Below, in pieces: positions 25,093 to 34,519 of a stretch of 64,000 nt of DNA (positions within the stretch are counted from its first letter, which is position 1; each line of letters starts with the position of its first letter). Under the pieces are notes generated by a model. It did not search any database and was not told the origin of the DNA. It saw nothing but the letters and a program-made list of their open reading frames with translations. The translations under genes and the position numbers were made by a program. The stretch is taken from contig CAWBGJ010000009.1 in NCBI GenBank assembly GCA_963788325.1, positions 248,001-312,000 of the forward strand, given 5' to 3'. Origin of the DNA: Prado023 sp963788325. GTDB lineage: Bacteria; Actinomycetota; Actinomycetes; S36-B12; CAIYMF01.

Positions 25093-26961
25093 CTACTCCT
25101 CTACGAGCTGCGGTTGAGCGGCTGGCGCCGCGACCGACATCGCGACCACGGCGGCCACCGCGTCGGCCAGCGGCCCGTCCCCGGCCACCATCAGGTCCGG
25201 GGTCAACGGCTGCTCGTAGTCCTGACCGACGCCCGTGAGGTTGGGCAACTCGCCCGAGGCTGCCTTGGCATACAGGCCCTTCGGGTCCCGCGCCGCGCAG
25301 ACCTCCACAGGGGTGTTGACGAACACCTCGACGAAGTCCCCGGGCTCGAACAGGTCCTTGGCCGCGCGCCGGTCACCGCGGAACGGCGAGACCAGCGCGA
25401 CCAGGATCACCGTGCCCGCCTGCATCATCAGGGCAGCAACCTCGGCCACGCGGCGCACGTTCTCCGCCCGGTCCTCAGCAGTGAACCCGAGGTCCTTGTT
25501 CAAGCCATGGCGCACGTTGTCGCCATCGATGACGAACGTTCGCACGCCCTGCGCGTGCAGCTCGCGCTCGGCGGCGTCCGCGATCGTCGACTTGCCCGAG
25601 CCCGACAGCCCGGTCAGCCAGATGACCCGGCCCCGGTGGCCATTGAGCTGCTCGCGAGCGGCCCGGTCCACCACGAACTCGTGGCTGCGCACGTTGGCCG
25701 AGCGGCGCAGCGCATAGCGCACCATGCCCGCGGCGACCGTGTCGGCCGAGAGCCGGTCCACGAGGACGAATCCCCCCGTGTCGCGACCCTGCGCGTAGGG
25801 ATCCATGGGCACCGGACGATCAGTCGCCACCTCGATGCGCCCGACGTCGTTGAGGGACAGGACCCGCGCCGCGTCCTCGGCACCGGTCGAGACGTCGAGG
25901 CGATGGCGCACGCTGGTGACCACCGCGGGCACGACCAGGGGGCCGCATACGAGCAGGTAGGAACGCCCATGGGCCAACGGCTCCTCGCCGAGCCACACCA
26001 CATCGGCGGAGAACCGGTCGGCGGGCTCCACCCGACCGGAGCCCGCGGCTTCCAGCAGGTCGCCACGGGTGACGTCGAGGTCCGGGGTCAGCTCGACGCA
26101 GACCGCATCGCCGGCCGCTGCCGTGTCGCGATCCTCGCCTGCGACCAGGAGCCTGGACACCTTGCCGGTGACGGCTGCGCCCGCGATGGCCAGGTCGTCG
26201 CCGAGCGCCAGCGCCCCACTGACCAGCGTGCCCGCCACACCCCGGAAGCCCTCGGCGCGCAGGACGGTCTGGACCGGAACCCTGGTCGGCTGCCCCGCGG
26301 CGGCCGGGGCGGCGTCGAGCTCATGAGTCTCCCCGATGGCGGTGAGCACGGTCGGCCCGGAGTACCAGGCGGTGCGCGTCGAGGCCGAGGTGACGTTGTC
26401 ACCGGCCAGGGCGCTGATCGGGATGACGCTCACGCGGGAGAAGTCCATTCGGGCCGCCGCACCGGCCACGGCGTCGGCCAACTCGGAGAACCGCGCATGG
26501 TCGAAGCCCACGGCATCGAGCTTGTTGATCGAGATGATCACGTGGTGCACGCCCATGAGGGCGCAGATGGTCAGGTGCCGGTAGGTCTGGCGGGTGACCC
26601 CGCGTGCGGCATCGACGAGCAACAGGGCCACGTCGGCGGTCGAGGCGGCCACGGCCATGTTGCGGGTGTACTGCTCGTGGCCGGGCGCATCGGCGATCAC
26701 GACCCGGCGACCATCGGGAAGCGACATGTGCCGGTAGGCCACATCGATCGTGATGCCCTGCTCGCGCTCGGCCTCGAGACCGTCGGTGAGCAGCGAGAAG
26801 TCGATCTCGCCGGCGGGGATCGTCGAGCCGGCGCGCCGCACGGTGCGGGCCAGCTCGAGGGTGTCCTCGGGGACGGACTCGGTGTCGGCCAGCAGCCGAC
26901 CGATCAACGTGGACTTCCCGTCGTCGACGCTGCCGCAGGCGACCAGTCGGATCAGGCCCAT
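25093..26961 (-). CDS. cysNC: Sulfate adenylyltransferase GTPase subunit fused to APS kinase
   Basis: 622 residues in two parts. Residues 1 to about 420 are CysN: G1 loop GSVDDGKSTLIGRLL, switch region EREQGITIDVAYR, DAPGHEQYTRNM, and the NKLD guanine motif ISINKLDAVGF. From about 440, APS kinase CysC has P-loop GLSGSGKST, DGDNVRHGLNKDLGF and VEVFVNTPVEVC. Together with CysD it makes APS from sulfate and ATP with GTP hydrolysis, then PAPS. ATG 26961 overlaps the cysD stop codon. The fusion is common in mycobacteria and relatives. PAPS could serve the sulfotransferase at 899-2094. Confidence 0.95.
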   Translation of the reverse strand: MGLIRLVACGSVDDGKSTLIGRLLADTESVPEDTLELARTVRRAGSTIPAGEIDFSLLTDGLEAEREQGITIDVAYRHMSLPDGRRVVIADAPGHEQYTRNMAVAASTADVALLLVDAARGVTRQTYRHLTICALMGVHHVIISINKLDAVGFDHARFSELADAVAGAAARMDFSRVSVIPISALAGDNVTSASTRTAWYSGPTVLTAIGETHELDAAPAAAGQPTRVPVQTVLRAEGFRGVAGTLVSGALALGDDLAIAGAAVTGKVSRLLVAGEDRDTAAAGDAVCVELTPDLDVTRGDLLEAAGSGRVEPADRFSADVVWLGEEPLAHGRSYLLVCGPLVVPAVVTSVRHRLDVSTGAEDAARVLSLNDVGRIEVATDRPVPMDPYAQGRDTGGFVLVDRLSADTVAAGMVRYALRRSANVRSHEFVVDRAAREQLNGHRGRVIWLTGLSGSGKSTIADAAERELHAQGVRTFVIDGDNVRHGLNKDLGFTAEDRAENVRRVAEVAALMMQAGTVILVALVSPFRGDRRAAKDLFEPGDFVEVFVNTPVEVCAARDPKGLYAKAASGELPNLTGVGQDYEQPLTPDLMVAGDGPLADAVAAVVAMSVAAPAAQPQLVEE

Positions 26962-27926
26962 CAGAAGTACCCCTCCACCTTCTTGGCCTCCATGGAGGCA
27001 CCGCCCTCGCCGTCGATCATCCGGCCCGCACGTTCGGACTGCCGGGAGCCCTCCATCTCGGCGATCACGTCGTCGAGGGTCGCGGCCTGCGACTCCACGG
27101 CCGCGCTCAGCGGGTAGCAGCCCAGCGACCGGAACCGGACAAGCCGGTCGACGGGGACCTCACCGGGCTCGAGCTGCATGCGGTCGTCATCGACCACGAT
27201 CAGCTGGCCTTCGCGGATGACGGTGGGCCGCATGGCGGCGAAGTACAGCGGGACGACCGGCAGGCCCTCCCGGCGCACGTAGTGCCAGACGTCGATCTCG
27301 GTCCAGTTCGACAGGGGGAAGGTCCGCATGGTCTGGCCCGGCGTCAGCTGGGCGTTGACCGTGTGCCACAGCTCGGGGCGCTGACGGCGCGGCTCCCAGC
27401 GGTGGCCCGGCATCCGCAAGGAGAAGATGCGCTCCTTGGCGCGGCTGCGCTCCTCGTCGCGCCGGGAGCCGCCGATCGCCGCGTCGTAGCCGCCGGCGTC
27501 CAGGGCCGCGCGCAGGGTGACGGTCTTCATCAGGCGCGTGTACTCCTGGGCGCCGTGGCTGAACGGCGTGACGCCCTCGGCGATGGCCTCGTGGTTGGTG
27601 GCAACGCGCAGGTCCAGCTTGTACTGCTCGACCATCTGCCCGCGGAAGGTGATCATGTCGCGGAACTTCCACGTGGTGTCCACGTGCAGCACCGGGAAGG
27701 GGATCGGACCGGGGGCGAATGCCTTGGCCGCCAGGTGCAGCATCACCCCGGAGTCCTTGCCGATGCTGTAGAGCATCACCGGGTTGCGGAAAGCGGCAGC
27801 AGTCTCACGCAGGGCCCAGATGGCCTCAGACTCGAGGGCGTCGAGGACGGCGTCGGCGACGCGGGGGCTGGGTGCAGGGGATGCGGGCGGGGCGGGCGGG
27901 GACGTGGGGTCGGCGGCTGGCGACAT
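26961..27926 (-). CDS. cysD: Sulfate adenylyltransferase subunit 2
   Basis: 321 residues from ATG 27926 (MSPAADP), with a Pro-rich N-terminus before the PAPS-reductase-like fold begins near residue 35. The PP-loop motif is YSIGKDSGVMLHLA, followed by HVDTTWKFRDM and GGSRRDEERSRAKERIFS. FPLSNWTEIDVWHYVRREGLP and LGCYPLSAAV complete the family pattern. It adenylylates sulfate in complex with CysN. CAGTAT seven bases before ATG could be a -10 element, giving a leaderless message. Confidence 0.95.
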   Translation of the reverse strand: MSPAADPTSPPAPPASPAPSPRVADAVLDALESEAIWALRETAAAFRNPVMLYSIGKDSGVMLHLAAKAFAPGPIPFPVLHVDTTWKFRDMITFRGQMVEQYKLDLRVATNHEAIAEGVTPFSHGAQEYTRLMKTVTLRAALDAGGYDAAIGGSRRDEERSRAKERIFSLRMPGHRWEPRRQRPELWHTVNAQLTPGQTMRTFPLSNWTEIDVWHYVRREGLPVVPLYFAAMRPTVIREGQLIVVDDDRMQLEPGEVPVDRLVRFRSLGCYPLSAAVESQAATLDDVIAEMEGSRQSERAGRMIDGEGGASMEAKKVEGYF

Positions 27927-28080
27927 GCGGTCAATACTGGACCATCGGGCCGACGGATGGGTCCGGCGGCACGTCGAGTGCGGTGGGTCAGTGCGCGTGG
28001 ACGCAGCGTGCAGGCACTGCCGCAACCCCATGTCGCGCTCATCGGGCACTGGCGGGACCCGATGGGGCACTCTGTGCAGC

Positions 28081-28875
28081 GTGGATCTGGAGCGCACACT
28101 GGCCATCGACTGCGGTGGGAGCGGATTGAAGGGCTCGGTCCTCGACGACCGGGGCCAGATGGTCGCCGACCGGGTCCGGGTGCCGACGCCGTACCCGATG
28201 TCCCCCGAGCAGTTCGTGGCAGAGCTGTGCGAGATCGCCGAGCAGCTCCCCCCGGCGGACCGGGCCACGGTCGGGATGCCGGGCATGATCCGGCACGGTC
28301 GGGTCATCACGACCCCGCACTACATCACGGTGGCCGGGCCGCACTGCCCGATCGACCCGGCGCTGGAGGCGGCCTGGGACCACTTCGACGCCCAGACCGC
28401 ACTGGCCCGCGCCCTCGGGATCCCGACCCGGGTGGTCAACGACGCCGAGGTGCATGCTGCGGCCGTGGTGTCCGGCGTCGGCCTCGAGGTGACGTTCACG
28501 CTGGGCACGGGCCTGGGGTGCGCGGTCTTCGACGACGGCGTCCTGGTGCCCAAGATCGAGGTCTCCCGGGCGCCGGCCCGCAAGGGCGTGCTGTACGACG
28601 AGTGGATCGGGGACCGGGCCAGGCGCGAGCTGGGCGCCAAGCGCTGGTCGCGCCGGGTCCGCAAGGCCGTGGACGGACTGCGGCCGATGTTCGTCTGGGA
28701 CCGGCTCTACGTCGGCGGTGGCAACGCGCAGCGGCTCACCCTCGACCTCGGCGACGACGTGATCCTCGTGCCCAATGACGCGGGCATCTCGGGCGGGATC
28801 CGACTCTGGGAGCTCGGCCACGGGACCGTCAGCCAGCCCGAGGATGAATTGCGCGAGGTTGCCGGCGCCGGGTAG
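28081..28875 (+). CDS. ppgK: Polyphosphate glucokinase (ROK family)
   Basis: 264 residues from GTG 28081; ATG 28030 is an alternative start. Phosphate-binding AIDCGGSGLKGSVLDD, then GMPGMIRHGRV, the catalytic Asp in VVNDAEVHAA, and LGTGLGCAVFDDG follow the actinobacterial PPGK pattern. The AARE/EWIG-like segment DEWIGDRARRELG is also typical. These enzymes phosphorylate glucose with polyphosphate or ATP in the cytoplasm. It is divergent from cysD-cysNC. Confidence 0.9.
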   Translation: MDLERTLAIDCGGSGLKGSVLDDRGQMVADRVRVPTPYPMSPEQFVAELCEIAEQLPPADRATVGMPGMIRHGRVITTPHYITVAGPHCPIDPALEAAWDHFDAQTALARALGIPTRVVNDAEVHAAAVVSGVGLEVTFTLGTGLGCAVFDDGVLVPKIEVSRAPARKGVLYDEWIGDRARRELGAKRWSRRVRKAVDGLRPMFVWDRLYVGGGNAQRLTLDLGDDVILVPNDAGISGGIRLWELGHGTVSQPEDELREVAGAG

Positions 28876-28962
28876 TGGCTGGCGCCGACCCCGGTCGGTG
28901 GTGTGCGGGGTGCGCTTGTCCACACATGGAGATCCCCTGCGTTGCGCGGGCCTCGTTCGCGG

Positions 28963-28984
28963 TAAGATTCGAACATCAGTTCGA
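28963..28984 (+). promoter_or_regulatory. LexA (SOS) box overlapping a promoter
   Basis: TCGAACATCAGTTCGA at 28969-28984 is a perfect 6-4-6 palindrome that fits the actinobacterial/Bacillus LexA consensus CGAAC-N4-GTTCG. It abuts the -10-like hexamer TAAGAT at 28963-28968. It is 85 bases before the DUF222-HNH gene, the only gene it can serve downstream. Confidence 0.8.
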
Positions 28985-29068
28985 TTAAAGTGACTTCGGC
29001 GGGGGTGCCTTCGACAAAGCTGGCGAGGTCACTGACGCAATGGGAGTCACCGACATGACGGGGGTCAT

Positions 29069-30655
29069 ATGGACATCAAGGACCGAGCAGCAAGCAGCGC
29101 TCCACCTGACCTGGATCGGTGGCCGGATGCGTCACCGGCTGTGGCCGCTTTGGTCCGCTCCGCACAGGCCCTGGTCGAGGAGGGCCTGCTCCCCGTCGGC
29201 CTCGATGCCGGCGACCGGCCCGTGCACGATGTTGCTGCGCTGCGTGCAGCACTGACTCAGGTCGAGGCCATCCTCGGGATGCGGATGGCCAGGGCGGAGT
29301 CGAGCGGATCCCTGCCGTTCCTGAGCTCGGGGGGAATGCTCAGCCAGGCGTACTGGTCACGAGGGCGCGCCCGAGCCCTGTCGCGTGCGGGCCACCTGGC
29401 CAACCAGCGCCCCGACATCAGCGCCACGTGGACCGGCGGATCGATCACCGCGGAGCACATCGATACGGCGGCCCGCGGCGTCGCCGGGCTCTCCGAGGAG
29501 CACGCCAGCGCAGTCCTCGACGGCTTGTCTCCGCTCTGGGGCCAGGCCGCACCGGCCACGGTGGCGACCTACTGCTCACGGGCACGTGCCATCGTGGACC
29601 CGCCCCCTGACGACCCCGACGCGCGGGCCCAGAAGGCCTACGGCACCCGGTTCCTGTCGTTCAGCGTGCTCGATGACACGGTTCACCTCACCGGCACCTT
29701 CGCCCGCCTGGATGGCGAGCTGCTCATGAATACGATCCACGCGACCTCGGAGCGGATGCGCGTGGCTGGGGACGGCCCCACCGCGGCGCAGCGTCGAGCT
29801 GACGCGCTGGTGCAGTTGGCCGCTGGCGCCCAGCCTGGCGTGAACGGCAGCGCTCCGGGCGAGGGTGGGGGTGGCGGGGATGGGTCCTCGGCAGGAGCGG
29901 GGAGGGCGGGTGCAGCCCCGGTGCTCCGTGCCCCGTCGGGAGGCATCGTTGCCAGCGCCCCCATCGCGATCACGCTCACAGTGGACCTCGACGCCCTCTC
30001 TGGATCCGGGTACCACCTCAGCCCGGGCGAAACCAGGTTCGCACTCTGCGATCCGGCCATCGCCGCGGTAGCCACCGAGTCGTCGAGCCCGCACAGCCGC
30101 GCGGCCCCTCCGAAGGCCGTACTCGGGAGCCACGGCGGCGATGGCCTGGACAGATCCAGCCACCCACCAGAGGAAGACCAGCCAGAGGAAGACCAACCAG
30201 ACGCATGGCCTCTTGGGCAGGGGCGGCCCCGAAGAGGGAGGAGCCCCAGGATCTGGCCACCACCGGGGGGAAACGCAGACTCGCGAGACCGGCTTGCCCG
30301 GCTGACGCTGGATTCGTTGGCTGCGCCACACCCGCTTGCCGTCGGCCGGGCGCAACGTATCGCCACGCCCGCACAGCGTCGGGCGCTCGCGGTCCGCGAC
30401 GGCGGATGCATCCTGCCGGGGTGCGACGTCCGCGCTGCCCAATGCCAGGTGCACCACCTGCAGCCATGGACCGAGGGCGGCTGCACCGACCTGCCGAATC
30501 TCGTCACGCTGTGTTGGGCACACCATCGGCAGGTCGAACTCGGTCGCTGGGACATCCACCCGCTCAGCGAGGACCACCCCGGTACGCCAGCCAACAACGG
30601 CGCACCGTTCACCGTGCGCATCAGGCCCCGGACCCGGTGGGGAGCGCGGCGATGA
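29069..30655 (+). CDS. DUF222 and HNH-endonuclease domain protein
   Basis: 528 residues. The N-terminal DUF222 domain spans about residues 45-240 (ALTQVEAILGMRMARAESSG, SQAYWSRGRARALSRAGHLA, LDGELLMNTIHATSERMR). A Gly/Ala and then Glu/Pro-rich linker follows, including the tandem EEDQPEEDQP. The C-terminal HNH core is RALAVRDGGCILPGCDVRAAQCQVHHLQPWTEGG with LVTLCWAHHRQVELG. This is the family of the mycobacterial REP13E12 proteins, some of which are LexA-controlled. A LexA box lies upstream here too. It is often mobile or multicopy; its natural role is unclear. Confidence 0.92.
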   Translation: MDIKDRAASSAPPDLDRWPDASPAVAALVRSAQALVEEGLLPVGLDAGDRPVHDVAALRAALTQVEAILGMRMARAESSGSLPFLSSGGMLSQAYWSRGRARALSRAGHLANQRPDISATWTGGSITAEHIDTAARGVAGLSEEHASAVLDGLSPLWGQAAPATVATYCSRARAIVDPPPDDPDARAQKAYGTRFLSFSVLDDTVHLTGTFARLDGELLMNTIHATSERMRVAGDGPTAAQRRADALVQLAAGAQPGVNGSAPGEGGGGGDGSSAGAGRAGAAPVLRAPSGGIVASAPIAITLTVDLDALSGSGYHLSPGETRFALCDPAIAAVATESSSPHSRAAPPKAVLGSHGGDGLDRSSHPPEEDQPEEDQPDAWPLGQGRPRRGRSPRIWPPPGGNADSRDRLARLTLDSLAAPHPLAVGRAQRIATPAQRRALAVRDGGCILPGCDVRAAQCQVHHLQPWTEGGCTDLPNLVTLCWAHHRQVELGRWDIHPLSEDHPGTPANNGAPFTVRIRPRTRWGARR

Positions 30656-30671
30656 CCGGGCCTCCGCCCGG
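30656..30671. terminator. Bidirectional hairpin terminator
   Basis: CCGGGC, loop CTCC, GCCCGG starts on the base after the HNH gene stop and lies 15 bases from the end of the convergent MOSC gene. Confidence 0.5.
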
Positions 30672-30685
30672 ACCCCGGCGGGCCT

Positions 30686-31332
30686 TCAGCCTCGGGCGAG
30701 CTGCTTGGTGGCGTCCGCACGCATGCGATCGCCGAGCACCACCTGGCCAGCGGCGTCCGCCCCGAGCAGCGCCGCGGCACTCCCCGGCAGGGCGGGCTTC
30801 ATGACGTCGGCCACCGTGATCCCATGCGCAGGGACGGACAGTTCCACGATCTCGTCACCGGACGACACCGTCCCGGTTACGAGGATGCGGACGTACGCGC
30901 CTGGGGCCCGCCGTTCGGTGAACCGCTTGACCCACCTCGGCTCGTCCATCCGGCGGGCGAAGGTGGCGCACGGATTGCGCGGGGAGGTGACCTCGACCTC
31001 GAGCCCGGACTCCCCGATCCGGTACCGAGCCCCGATCACCATGGCGGATACGTCCAGGCCCCGGGTGCGCAGGTTTCACCGAACAGGCCCGGCCGGATCT
31101 CCCGGTCCAGCTCGTCGGCCCAGCGCGCGACGTCCTCGTCTGCGTACAGGTACACGGCGTACTCGGTGCCGCCGTGATGGGCGAGGTCCTTCTGGCTGTC
31201 CCCCACCAGGCCGCCGGGCCCGACCTCGATCGGCCCATGCACCGCGCGCTTGTCGATGGCGGTCAGGCCGTCGGGGTTGGTCGGCTCAGGCAGGAAGGCA
31301 TAGACGACGCATACAGCGCTGACATGAGCCAT
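30686..31332 (-). CDS. MOSC-domain protein, one frameshift
   Basis: About 215 residues after repair. The N-terminal part has AIDKRAVHGPIEVGPGGLVGD, KDLAHHGGTEYAVYLYADED and REIRPGLFGE, typical of YiiM-like MOSC proteins. The second part, one frame away, reads MVIGARYRIGESGLEVEVTS and RNPCATFARRM, with the Cys expected for MOSC sulfur-carrier function. Adding one A near 31073 gives the family sequence GENLRTRGLDVSAMVIGARY. MOSC proteins act in molybdenum-cofactor-linked sulfur transfer or detoxification of N-hydroxylated compounds. It converges on the HNH gene. Confidence 0.78.
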
Positions 31333-31363
31333 CCCGGCAGAGTAGCTGGCAGAGCGGCCCGGA

Positions 31364-31957
31364 TCAGGACTGCGCGCGGATGAACCGCAGCACCTCGTCG
31401 GACTGTGCCTGCGTGAGCCCTACCGACTCCTCCGGAGCCACGACCAGCATCGGAGCGGGTGGTTCGCCGTAGGTGCAGAGCTCGGGCAGCTCGGCACCGA
31501 AGTCATCCACCCACACGAGCGGATGGCCGGCGAAGGCCGTCTGGAGCCCCGCGACCTTCCATTCCGCGGTGCGCTGGGGATGCCGGTCGGGCAAGACCTT
31601 CGAGATCTCCAGCACGGGAAGCTCCGGGATGTCGCATAGGCCCGCGTTGCGTAGGACCGCGCGCTCCCACGTGGTCGCCCAGACCACCGCTGCCCCTGCC
31701 GCCAACCAGGAACGCACCATGAGCCCGTGCCCGCGACTGACGACGACTCGGTGGACGAACGGTCCCGGGCCAGGGGGCAGCGGTCGGATGTAGGGATGGT
31801 CCGGCCAGTTCTCCCGGTCCAGCTCCACCATGTGCACCTCGAACCCAGCGGGAGCCTCGCCGGGCGCGGTGATGTTCAGGACACCGTCGAAGTCCAGGCC
31901 CACGACCGGCTGCCCGGGCCGCAGAGGGATCTCCGTGCCGACCTGGCCCTCACTCAT
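31364..31957 (-). CDS. HAD-like protein
   Basis: 197 residues from ATG 31957, behind AGGAGG; a much longer open frame upstream has no family support. The start holds the HAD nucleophile motif VVGLDFDGVLNI. Further motifs are AAGAAVVWATTWERAVLRNAGL and HPLVWVDDFGAELP, as in the group of HAD proteins described next to RNA-repair modules (HAD_SAK type). It is likely a small cytoplasmic phosphatase-like protein of unknown substrate. It is divergent from the Gfo/Idh/MocA gene at 32030. Confidence 0.7.
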   Translation of the reverse strand: MSEGQVGTEIPLRPGQPVVGLDFDGVLNITAPGEAPAGFEVHMVELDRENWPDHPYIRPLPPGPGPFVHRVVVSRGHGLMVRSWLAAGAAVVWATTWERAVLRNAGLCDIPELPVLEISKVLPDRHPQRTAEWKVAGLQTAFAGHPLVWVDDFGAELPELCTYGEPPAPMLVVAPEESVGLTQAQSDEVLRFIRAQS

Positions 31958-32029
31958 GTCCGCCTCCTGTGCGACCCATCCTGCCCCCGGGGGTCGCCCA
32001 TCCACCAGTGGTGTGGGCAGGATGGCCCC

Positions 32030-32962
32030 ATGACGGATCGAACCCTGCGGGTGGCGCTCATCGGCCTCGGCGACATCGCCGCGAAGGCGTACCTGCCGGT
32101 GCTGCTGGCCGACCCCCTCGTGGAGCCGGTGCTGATCACCCGCGACCCCGTCCGCCGCCAGGAGCTGCAGGCCGCCTGGCGGGTGCCGCCGGGGTACGCC
32201 ACGATCGAGGACGCCCTGGCCGACGACGCCCGGATCGATGCCGCCTTCGTGCACGCCGCCACGGCGGCCCACACCCCCATCGCGCTGACCCTGATCGCCT
32301 CGGGCATCCCCACATTCGTCGACAAGCCATTGGCCCTCTCGGCCCACCTGGCACGCACCGTGGTCGAGCAGGCGCGCGCCGGCCGGGTCTCCCTCGCGGT
32401 CTGCTTCAACCGTCGCTATGTGCCTGCCCACCTCGCCGTGGCCGGCTGGCCGGGCCTGGACACGATCGTGCTGACCAAGAACCGGGTCGGCCTGCCCGAC
32501 GATCCGAGGACAGTCGTGTTCGACGACTTCATCCACGTCGTGGACACGCTGCGCTTCCTCGTCACCCCGGATCCCGAGCACCTCGAGGTGGTCGTGCGCG
32601 CAGGCCACGACGGGACACTGGCGCGGATCGCGATCACGCTGCGCTCGGGATCACGCCTCGGCGTGGGCATCATGGACCGCGACAGCGGGCAGACCCTCGA
32701 GACCCTCGAGGCGATGGCTCCCGGCCGGGCCGCCACTGTCGTGGACCTCGTGGACGTCATCGAACGGCTCGACGGGTCTGCCCACCGCCGCCAACCCGAC
32801 AACTGGGCCTCGGTCTCGGCGCAGCGGGGCTTCACCCCGATGGTCGCGGCCCTGCTGGCCTCGGTTCGCGCCGGCGAGATCCTCGACGCCGGCGACGCGC
32901 TGGCCACCCACGAGTTGTGCGAGCGGATCCTGGCCGAGGTGCTGCGTCAGCTGCCCGGCTGA
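32030..32962 (+). CDS. Gfo/Idh/MocA family oxidoreductase
   Basis: 310 residues. The N-terminal Rossmann fold is visible as VALIGLGDIAAKAYLPVLL and FVHAATAAHTPIAL. The conserved EKP segment appears as VDKPLALS. The second domain includes CFNRRYVPAHLAV and DDFIHVVDTLRFL, where the His is at the usual catalytic position. It would oxidise or reduce a sugar-like substrate with NAD(P); the substrate cannot be predicted. The gene is isolated, with CAGGAT six bases before its ATG. Confidence 0.85.
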   Translation: MTDRTLRVALIGLGDIAAKAYLPVLLADPLVEPVLITRDPVRRQELQAAWRVPPGYATIEDALADDARIDAAFVHAATAAHTPIALTLIASGIPTFVDKPLALSAHLARTVVEQARAGRVSLAVCFNRRYVPAHLAVAGWPGLDTIVLTKNRVGLPDDPRTVVFDDFIHVVDTLRFLVTPDPEHLEVVVRAGHDGTLARIAITLRSGSRLGVGIMDRDSGQTLETLEAMAPGRAATVVDLVDVIERLDGSAHRRQPDNWASVSAQRGFTPMVAALLASVRAGEILDAGDALATHELCERILAEVLRQLPG

Positions 32963-33019
32963 GCACGCCGACACACCTCCACCCCCGGGAGCTCACCCCG
33001 CGCGGCCGGAGCGCCCAGC

Positions 33020-34381
33020 TCAGGACACCCCGAACACCGCACGCAGGTGCTCGTTGAGGAACACGCCGGCCGGATCCACCTGGCTGCGCACCCGCGCTGC
33101 ATCGGCGAACCTCGGGTACAACCCCCCGAACTGCGCGGCACCGAGCGGGTGCATCTTGCCCCAGTGCGGTCGACCGGCGACCCTCGCGCAGATCTCGGCG
33201 AACTCGGTGAAGTACTGCTCGTAGGGCATCCCCACGTACTGGTGGATGGCCACGTAGGCGTTCTCGCGCTCGAACCCGGTGGACAGCCAGAGATCATCAG
33301 CGGCGGCGAAGCGCACCTCCACCGGGAACGCCGGCCCGACTGGCAGCGCCCGGGCGAGCGCACCGACCGCGTCCAGCACCTCGGGCAGCGCGTCGCGGGG
33401 GATCGCGTACTCGCTCTCGAGGAACCGGACGTTGCGGGTCGTGGCGAACATCGAGAACGAGGCATCGGAGGACTCACGCCGGCTGATCGCCGAGCCGATC
33501 AGCCAGTGCAGGCGCGGCAGCGACGCCGGCCACCTCCGCCCGATCCGGCACATCGCGCCCAGCGCGGCATTCTCGAGCACCACGTCCTCCAGGTAGTGCC
33601 GTGCGCAGGACAGGGGCGCCACCTGCTCCCCGGGGTCCATCCGACGCGTGGACTTGACCTGGGCCGCGTCGCCGAGGGGGAACCAGAAGAACTCGAAATG
33701 GTCCGCGGCGGTCCGCTCGGTCAGGCTGGACATGATGGCCCCGATCTCCTCCGGGGCCACCGACTGGTGCAGGCCGAACGCAGGCACGGTGCGCAGCGCG
33801 ATCTCGGTGATGACCCCGAACGCGCCGAGCCCCACGAGGGCGGCATGGAACAGCTCCGGCTCGCTGTCCCGCGCGCAGCGCACCTCGTCGCCTGCCGCAG
33901 TCACGAGGGTGAACGACTCGACCTGCGCCGCGAGGCCGGCGAAGCGGGCGCCGGTGCCATGTGTCCCGGTGCTGATCGCCCCGGCGATGGTCTGCCGGTC
34001 GATGTCACCGAGATTGGTCAGGGCTCGGCCGATCCCGTCGAGGAGTCCGTTCAACTCGTGCAGCGGGGTTCCGGCCCCGACCGTCACGACATCCCCGTCC
34101 ACCGCTGCGATCCCGGAGAGCTCCCCGAGGTCGAGGCTGATCCCATCGGTCGCGCACAGCGGCGTGAACGAGTGGCGCGACCCGGCCGGGCGCACCGTGC
34201 GCCCAGTCGCTCGCGCGCGGTGCAGCACGTGGCGCAACTCGGCCAGCGTCGCGGGCCGGACCACCTCGACCGGCGCCCAGGCGACATTCCCCGACCAGTT
34301 CGAAGTTCCCCGGGCCGCACCCCCCACACGACCAGCCCGACCCACGCCACCCCCTGCACCCATGGCACCCATGGCACGCAT
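33020..34381 (-). CDS. D-arabinono-1,4-lactone oxidase family FAD enzyme
   Basis: 453 residues from ATG 34381 behind GGGAGGG. The N-terminal PP-type FAD-binding domain contains RTVRPAGSRHSFTPLCATDG and GALTNL-like ALTNLGDIDRQTIAGAISTGTHGTG. The ALO-type C-terminal domain has HFEFFWFPLGDAAQVKSTRR and ends with RPHWGKMHPLGAAQFGGLYPRF. Relatives include alditol oxidase and L-gulono-lactone dehydrogenase. It lies head to head with the PLP enzyme at 34520, an arrangement also known to me from other actinobacteria. Confidence 0.9.
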   Translation of the reverse strand: MRAMGAMGAGGGVGRAGRVGGAARGTSNWSGNVAWAPVEVVRPATLAELRHVLHRARATGRTVRPAGSRHSFTPLCATDGISLDLGELSGIAAVDGDVVTVGAGTPLHELNGLLDGIGRALTNLGDIDRQTIAGAISTGTHGTGARFAGLAAQVESFTLVTAAGDEVRCARDSEPELFHAALVGLGAFGVITEIALRTVPAFGLHQSVAPEEIGAIMSSLTERTAADHFEFFWFPLGDAAQVKSTRRMDPGEQVAPLSCARHYLEDVVLENAALGAMCRIGRRWPASLPRLHWLIGSAISRRESSDASFSMFATTRNVRFLESEYAIPRDALPEVLDAVGALARALPVGPAFPVEVRFAAADDLWLSTGFERENAYVAIHQYVGMPYEQYFTEFAEICARVAGRPHWGKMHPLGAAQFGGLYPRFADAARVRSQVDPAGVFLNEHLRAVFGVS

Positions 34382-34507
34382 TGCGCCCTCCCACTACCGA
34401 TCGGGATTGATCCACGTCCGCGGGCGTCTGGGGCCCACAGGCTTGGCGGAACTCGCCCCGAGCCTCCCAGACTTGGATCGATTCCCGCGACGGGGCCCGG
34501 GCGTGGG

Positions 34508-34513
34508 TATCGT
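34508..34513 (+). promoter_or_regulatory. -10 element of a probable leaderless gene
   Basis: TATCGT ends six bases before GTG 34520, and no ribosome binding site is present. The same spacing recurs at several other genes in the window. Confidence 0.45.
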
Positions 34514-34519
34514 GCTGGG

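Noticed and set aside
25114..27117. A 667-codon plus-strand frame
   Set aside because: Antisense shadow of cysNC-cysD, with no motif or start signal.
33047..34519. Long N-terminal extension of the PLP enzyme at 34520
   Set aside because: It is antisense to the lactone oxidase gene, and the conserved PLP-enzyme sequence begins just after GTG 34520.
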